8,709 nucleotides of DNA from an uncultured Lachnospiraceae bacterium (GTDB taxonomy: Bacteria > Bacillota > Clostridia > Lachnospirales > Lachnospiraceae). The stretch spans positions 1-8,709 of the forward strand of contig CAMWWJ010000132.1 of NCBI GenBank assembly GCA_947177925.1, in the 5' to 3' direction. This document shows positions 6,093-8,709 of the stretch, piece after piece. Made by a program: the position numbers and the translations under genes. The number at the start of each line of letters is the position of its first letter. Position 1 is the stretch's first letter. The notes below the pieces were generated by a model that was not told where the DNA came from, ran no database searches, and saw only the letters and a program-made list of their open reading frames with translations.

Positions 6093-7506
6093 ATTCCTCA
6101 ACTCCTTTACATTTTAGGCAAAGCCCCACACTTGTCCCGCTCTTACCGTCACTTTCAAATTCCAGTCTGCTTCCGTGTATCTGTGCTATTTTATCTGATA
6201 AGGCAAGCCCAATTCCTGCGCCATGCTGCTTTCTGGAACGTGACTTATCCACCATGTAAAACGCTTCCGTAATCCGCTTTATCTCCTGCTTTGGTATGCC
6301 GTTTCCGTCATCTTTTACCTGCATAACGAAATACATTCCTTTTTCCATTTTTTTCACAACGCCTGTTATGTGAATATGCTTTGCTCCTGCTTTTATTGCA
6401 TTGTCCACAAGGTTCAAAAAAAGCGTTTTGAACAGGTCATATTCCACCTCAATATAGGCAGGTTCCACAGTGCAATCCAAAGAAACCTCTCTTGCCTCCA
6501 TAAGATACTCCACATCAGCCGTAAGCTCCCGAAACAAAACATTTGTCTTGACTTCCTGCAAACAGAAATCCTTATGGTTCAATATAGTCAGATCCATCAA
6601 TTTTAGCGACAAACTCTCCAAACGCATCCCTTCATTCCAAATATACCAAGCTGCTTTCTTCTGTTCATCTCTGGGCAGTTCCTTTTTATATATTCGGTCT
6701 GCATAACCGATAATGGAAGTAAGGGGCGTCTTTAACTCGTGCGCAAAATTTGCCACAAAATCCTCTTTCTGCCTTGCACTATCCGAAAGCTCCTGCACCT
6801 TTTCGTCAACAGCCTCAGCCATCCGGTTAAAAATTCTCGCAAGCTGGCTCACTTCATCACTACCGCCCTCTGCAACACGTTCCCCGTAATTCCCCTCTGC
6901 CATTTTCCTAGTAGCTGCTGTCAACTGCTTAATCGGTCTAGTTATGAAAAAAGAAATACCAAAAATCAGGAAGATACCTATGCCCACCGCAGTCGCATAT
7001 ACAACCCCAAATTTCCTTATAATCTGTGCCTGCTGTTCCTGAATTTTTTCCACGTCAATCCCGGTTATGAGATACACGGCGGCATCACCATGCGTAACTA
7101 TTCCTATAGTCAGAAGGAATGTCCTGTTATTAATCTTCATAAACTGGTAGTTTACCATTTCATGTTCTGCTTCTGTAAACAGTCCAGAAAACTCAGTCTT
7201 AGCAGGAAAACCGGAAAATAATACGGAACCGTCCGTTGCCAAAAAAGCCACCGTGCCATTCATGTCCAAAGCCATGTTGCTGATGTCATACTGCCCGTCC
7301 GCTACTCCAGCAAACCAATTTTCCCCCTTGGTAATCAGATTTGCCTGCACCACAAATTTATTATACTGGTACTGCTCTATGGCTCCCTCAACTTCCCTTT
7401 CCATAGTGACCTCATAGAAATAGGAAATGAGGGCATATCCACCAAAAAGAAATATGACACTGAAAAATATCATAATGGAAACTATGATCTTTGCGCCTAA
7501 TTTCAT
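6085..7506 (-). CDS. Sensor histidine kinase with extracellular sensor domain and HAMP
   Basis: This 473-residue membrane kinase has helix 1 at about 7-29, an extracytoplasmic sensor of about 135 residues, helix 2 at about 166-188, then HAMP starting at 'TRPIKQLTAATRKMAEGNYGE' (189-209). The HisKA domain carries the phosphoacceptor His256 in 'FAHELKTPLTSIIGYADRI'. The catalytic ATPase domain has the N box (N365-L-V-D-N369), G1 (D399-D-G-N-G403) and G2 (G429-A-G-I-G433-L). All key residues are present, so it should be active. GGAGG at 7516-7520, 9 bases before the ATG, supports the start, 4 bp after the regulator stop. It should phosphorylate the upstream-encoded regulator. The large loop and HAMP argue against the BceS class, whose members have almost no loop. 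The ligand is unknown. Confidence 0.96.
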   Translation of the reverse strand: MKLGAKIIVSIMIFFSVIFLFGGYALISYFYEVTMEREVEGAIEQYQYNKFVVQANLITKGENWFAGVADGQYDISNMALDMNGTVAFLATDGSVLFSGFPAKTEFSGLFTEAEHEMVNYQFMKINNRTFLLTIGIVTHGDAAVYLITGIDVEKIQEQQAQIIRKFGVVYATAVGIGIFLIFGISFFITRPIKQLTAATRKMAEGNYGERVAEGGSDEVSQLARIFNRMAEAVDEKVQELSDSARQKEDFVANFAHELKTPLTSIIGYADRIYKKELPRDEQKKAAWYIWNEGMRLESLSLKLMDLTILNHKDFCLQEVKTNVLFRELTADVEYLMEAREVSLDCTVEPAYIEVEYDLFKTLFLNLVDNAIKAGAKHIHITGVVKKMEKGMYFVMQVKDDGNGIPKQEIKRITEAFYMVDKSRSRKQHGAGIGLALSDKIAQIHGSRLEFESDGKSGTSVGLCLKCKGVEEYE

Positions 7507-7510
7507 AAAA

Positions 7511-8164
7511 TCAATCCTCCAGACGGTATCCTATTCTGAATATAGTCTTTATATGCTCATCCCATCCCAGCTTTTTCCTCAGCCTCTGGATATGTGTATC
7601 CAGCGTCCTTGTATCCCCCATGAAAGGCTCCTTCCACACCTTCTCATACAGCCTGTCCCTGTGCTGTGCCACATTCTTATTCTGCATCAGTTCTACCAAC
7701 AGGTCATATTCCTTTACTGTCAGTTCCACTTCCTTCCCATTCTGGAATACCTTTCTGCACTCCAGATCGACTGTGACATCCGCAAAAGAAAGCTCTTTTC
7801 GGTTTTTCCCATACCGCCGCAGCACGGCTTCCATACGGGCAAGCACCTCCCCACTCTGAAAGGGCTTCACAATATAGTCATCAGCCCCCATTTTCAGTCC
7901 ATATATACGGTCATTGACAGAGCCTTTCGCAGTCAGAAAAATAACAGGAATATCCATAGGCTTGATATATTCCAGTAGTTCATAGCCGTCTATTTCCGGT
8001 AGCATGATGTCTAACAATATGAGATCAAATTCCTGCTTTTCTTCCAGCAGATCCGCCGCAGTCTTCCCGTCATGAGCGCATACACACTGATACCCTTCAT
8101 CACTCAGATCCATATACAGCAGATTAGCAATAGCTTCATCATCTTCTACTATCAAAACATTCAT
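7511..8164 (-). CDS. Two-component response regulator, OmpR/PhoB family
   Basis: I set the start at the ATG at 8162-8164 (217 residues): GGAGG (8173-8177) is 8 bases upstream and the protein then begins with the receiver's first strand, MNVLIVEDDEA. The frame is open 15 codons further, to a TTG at 8207-8209, with no matching site. The receiver has acidic residues D8 and D9, phosphoacceptor D52 (LLDIMLPEIDGYEL), T78 and K100 (VKPF). The C-terminal winged helix (about 125-217) contains 'LTVKEYDLLVELMQNKN', then 'MGDTRTLDTHIQRLRKKLG' and a final 'FRIGYRLED'. It is a DNA-binding transcription factor, probably acting on direct repeats in its own promoter and the transport operon's. It is paired with the kinase 4 bp downstream. 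Confidence 0.97.
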   Translation of the reverse strand: MNVLIVEDDEAIANLLYMDLSDEGYQCVCAHDGKTAADLLEEKQEFDLILLDIMLPEIDGYELLEYIKPMDIPVIFLTAKGSVNDRIYGLKMGADDYIVKPFQSGEVLARMEAVLRRYGKNRKELSFADVTVDLECRKVFQNGKEVELTVKEYDLLVELMQNKNVAQHRDRLYEKVWKEPFMGDTRTLDTHIQRLRKKLGWDEHIKTIFRIGYRLED

Positions 8165-8180
8165 CACAAAAACCTCCAAT

Positions 8181-8215
8181 ATATTCATTGTACCAAAAAG
8201 ATGTGTCAAAGTTGC
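8181..8215 (-). promoter_or_regulatory. Candidate promoter and regulator site of the two-component operon
   Basis: On the minus strand TTGACA (8204-8209) within TTTGACACAT is followed after 11 bases by TACAAT (8187-8192), a 5/6 match to the -10 box. At the normal 17-base distance there is only GAATAT (8181-8186). A strong -10 with a repeat element closely upstream instead of a spaced -35 is what activator-dependent PhoB-type promoters look like. The same 10-mer occurs upstream of the solute-binding protein gene at 5265-5274. Confidence 0.45.
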
Positions 8216-8280
8216 GTATTTTTCGTATTATTTTAGATTATTTTTGAATATACTACATATCTAACCATCGGTTCTGCATC

Positions 8281-8323
8281 ATAGCAAACAGCACCTATGT
8301 ATAAACGACACAGGTGCTGCTAT
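8281..8323 (-). terminator. Stem-loop after the partial permease gene, terminator-like but without a clear U-tract
   Basis: In minus-strand RNA, 8318-8308 and 8300-8290 pair as an 11-bp stem (AGCACCUGUGU with ACAUAGGUGCU, one G-U) around the 7-base loop CGUUUAU. An outer AUAGC/GCUAU pairing (8323-8319 with 8285-8281) adds 5 bp across a 4-base bulge. The G-U pair becomes an A-C mismatch in plus-strand RNA, favouring a minus-strand role. Only a short UUU follows, so termination is a guess. Confidence 0.45.
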
Positions 8324-8341
8324 CTGATAATAAATCAGATA
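8321..8341. repeat. Perfect 8-bp palindrome with 5-base loop
   Basis: TATCTGAT (8321-8328) and ATCAGATA (8334-8341) are perfect inverted arms around AATAA. The stem is AT-rich. It overlaps the outer arm of the neighbouring stem-loop by three bases, so in RNA the two full structures compete. It lies 26 bp after the stop of the partial permease gene. It may be part of that gene's transcript end or a protein-binding site. Confidence 0.5.
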
Positions 8342-8366
8342 ATCTTTTCTTTCTTCATTTTTCAAC

Positions 8367-8709
8367 TCAGCTTTCATGCAAAAAAGAATATTCCTTTTTT
8401 GTAAATAAACTGGCTACTGCAAGTTGCATGAGTATTATGATCATTATTACACATCCCGCAAGGAATGCTGCCACATTTCCCATAAGATATATCTTATTTA
8501 CGCTATGACTATAAACGATTGTTGTAAATATACTGAGTAATCCAGGAACTATAAATATAATACAGTTTTTAAAATGTTCTAACTTCATAATATTTTTCTG
8601 TTTCATGCCTATAAAATATAATTTCGTATAAAATTCCTTAGTTTTATCTATATTACTCAACTTTCCCACCCGCAAAGCTGGAGTAGAAGCTTGAATTTTC
8701 AGGCAAAAT
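8367..8709 (-). CDS. C-terminal fragment of probable FtsX/BceB-type ABC permease (cut by window edge)
   Basis: The frame stays open to the right edge, adding residues up to 'CLKIQASTPALRVGKLSN', so there is no reason to start it at the TTG at 8673-8675; the gene is truncated. What is visible is a cytoplasmic stretch 'TKEFYTKLYFIGMKQKNIMKLEHFKN' followed by a helix (IIFIVPGLLSIFTTIVYS), a short loop, a second helix (AAFLAGCVIMIIILMQLAVASLF) and a charged tail ending HES. A Y-x-x-L-x-x-I-G-M-x-x-x-x-I coupling segment before the last two helices is the usual C-terminal layout of FtsX-family and BceB permeases. The call is by layout and motif only. Its likely ATPase partner would lie beyond the right edge. 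It is separated from the regulator by stem-loops and a probable promoter. Confidence 0.55.
   Translation of the reverse strand, partial: FCLKIQASTPALRVGKLSNIDKTKEFYTKLYFIGMKQKNIMKLEHFKNCIIFIVPGLLSIFTTIVYSHSVNKIYLMGNVAAFLAGCVIMIIILMQLAVASLFTKKEYSFLHES

Noticed and set aside
6739..7221. Plus-strand open frame of 160 codons opposite the histidine kinase
   Set aside because: It mirrors a well-conserved kinase gene and its product looks like a random Cys/His/Leu-rich translation.
7427..7978. Plus-strand open frame of 183 codons opposite the kinase start and the regulator
   Set aside because: It is antisense to two clear genes, has no recognisable domain and no convincing ribosome binding site.
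8165..8209. Longer response regulator starting with TTG at 8209 or ATG at 8188
   Set aside because: The receiver fold begins at MNVLIVEDD, the GGAGG at 8173-8177 fits only that ATG, and the extension overlaps the putative promoter.
7511..8709. BceRS-BceAB bacitracin-type resistance module
   Set aside because: The kinase has a long extracellular sensor and HAMP, no BceA-like ATPase is visible, and the permease call is itself only moderate.
1..8709. CRISPR arrays, tRNA/rRNA genes, insertion sequences
   Set aside because: I saw no regularly spaced repeats, no tRNA-like cloverleaf ends and no transposase motifs or terminal repeats on either strand.

Overview
The window looks like a contig from a low- to mid-GC Gram-positive bacterium of the Clostridia, most likely Lachnospiraceae-like. 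The reasons are strong AGGAGG-type ribosome binding sites, lipobox lipoproteins, codon use, and a carbohydrate ABC transporter with no dedicated ATPase gene. No marker gene fixes the genus. The first 63 bases are not genomic: they read as an Illumina P5/Nextera i5 adapter with its transposon end, so the left edge is an assembly artefact that cuts the last gene.

All genes lie on the minus strand, so transcription runs from high to low coordinates. In that order: (1) the C-terminal part of a probable FtsX/BceB-type ABC permease, cut by the right edge (8367-8709); (2) a 202-bp gap with two overlapping stem-loops and a candidate promoter; (3) an OmpR/PhoB-family response regulator (7511-8164), a HAMP histidine kinase (6085-7506) and a membrane-anchored protein of unknown function (5301-6092), with spacings of +4 and -8 bp; (4) a 103-bp gap with candidate promoter elements and an inverted repeat that covers the next ribosome binding site; (5) a solute-binding lipoprotein (3791-5197), a second small lipoprotein (3081-3776), MalF-like and MalG-like permeases (2198-3070, 1296-2153), a HlyD/MacA-like adaptor (365-1279) and the start of a membrane protein, probably a MacB/YknZ-like permease (64-368).

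The likely reading is a two-component system controlling a transport operon. The same 10-mer, TTTGACACAT on the coding strand, occurs upstream of both the regulator gene and the solute-binding protein gene, which would fit autoregulation plus operon control. The unusual part is the mix within one gene string: a carbohydrate-type import complex (binding protein, MalF, MalG) runs directly into what looks like an export-type adaptor/permease pair. Neither the substrate nor any functional coupling can be read from the sequence.
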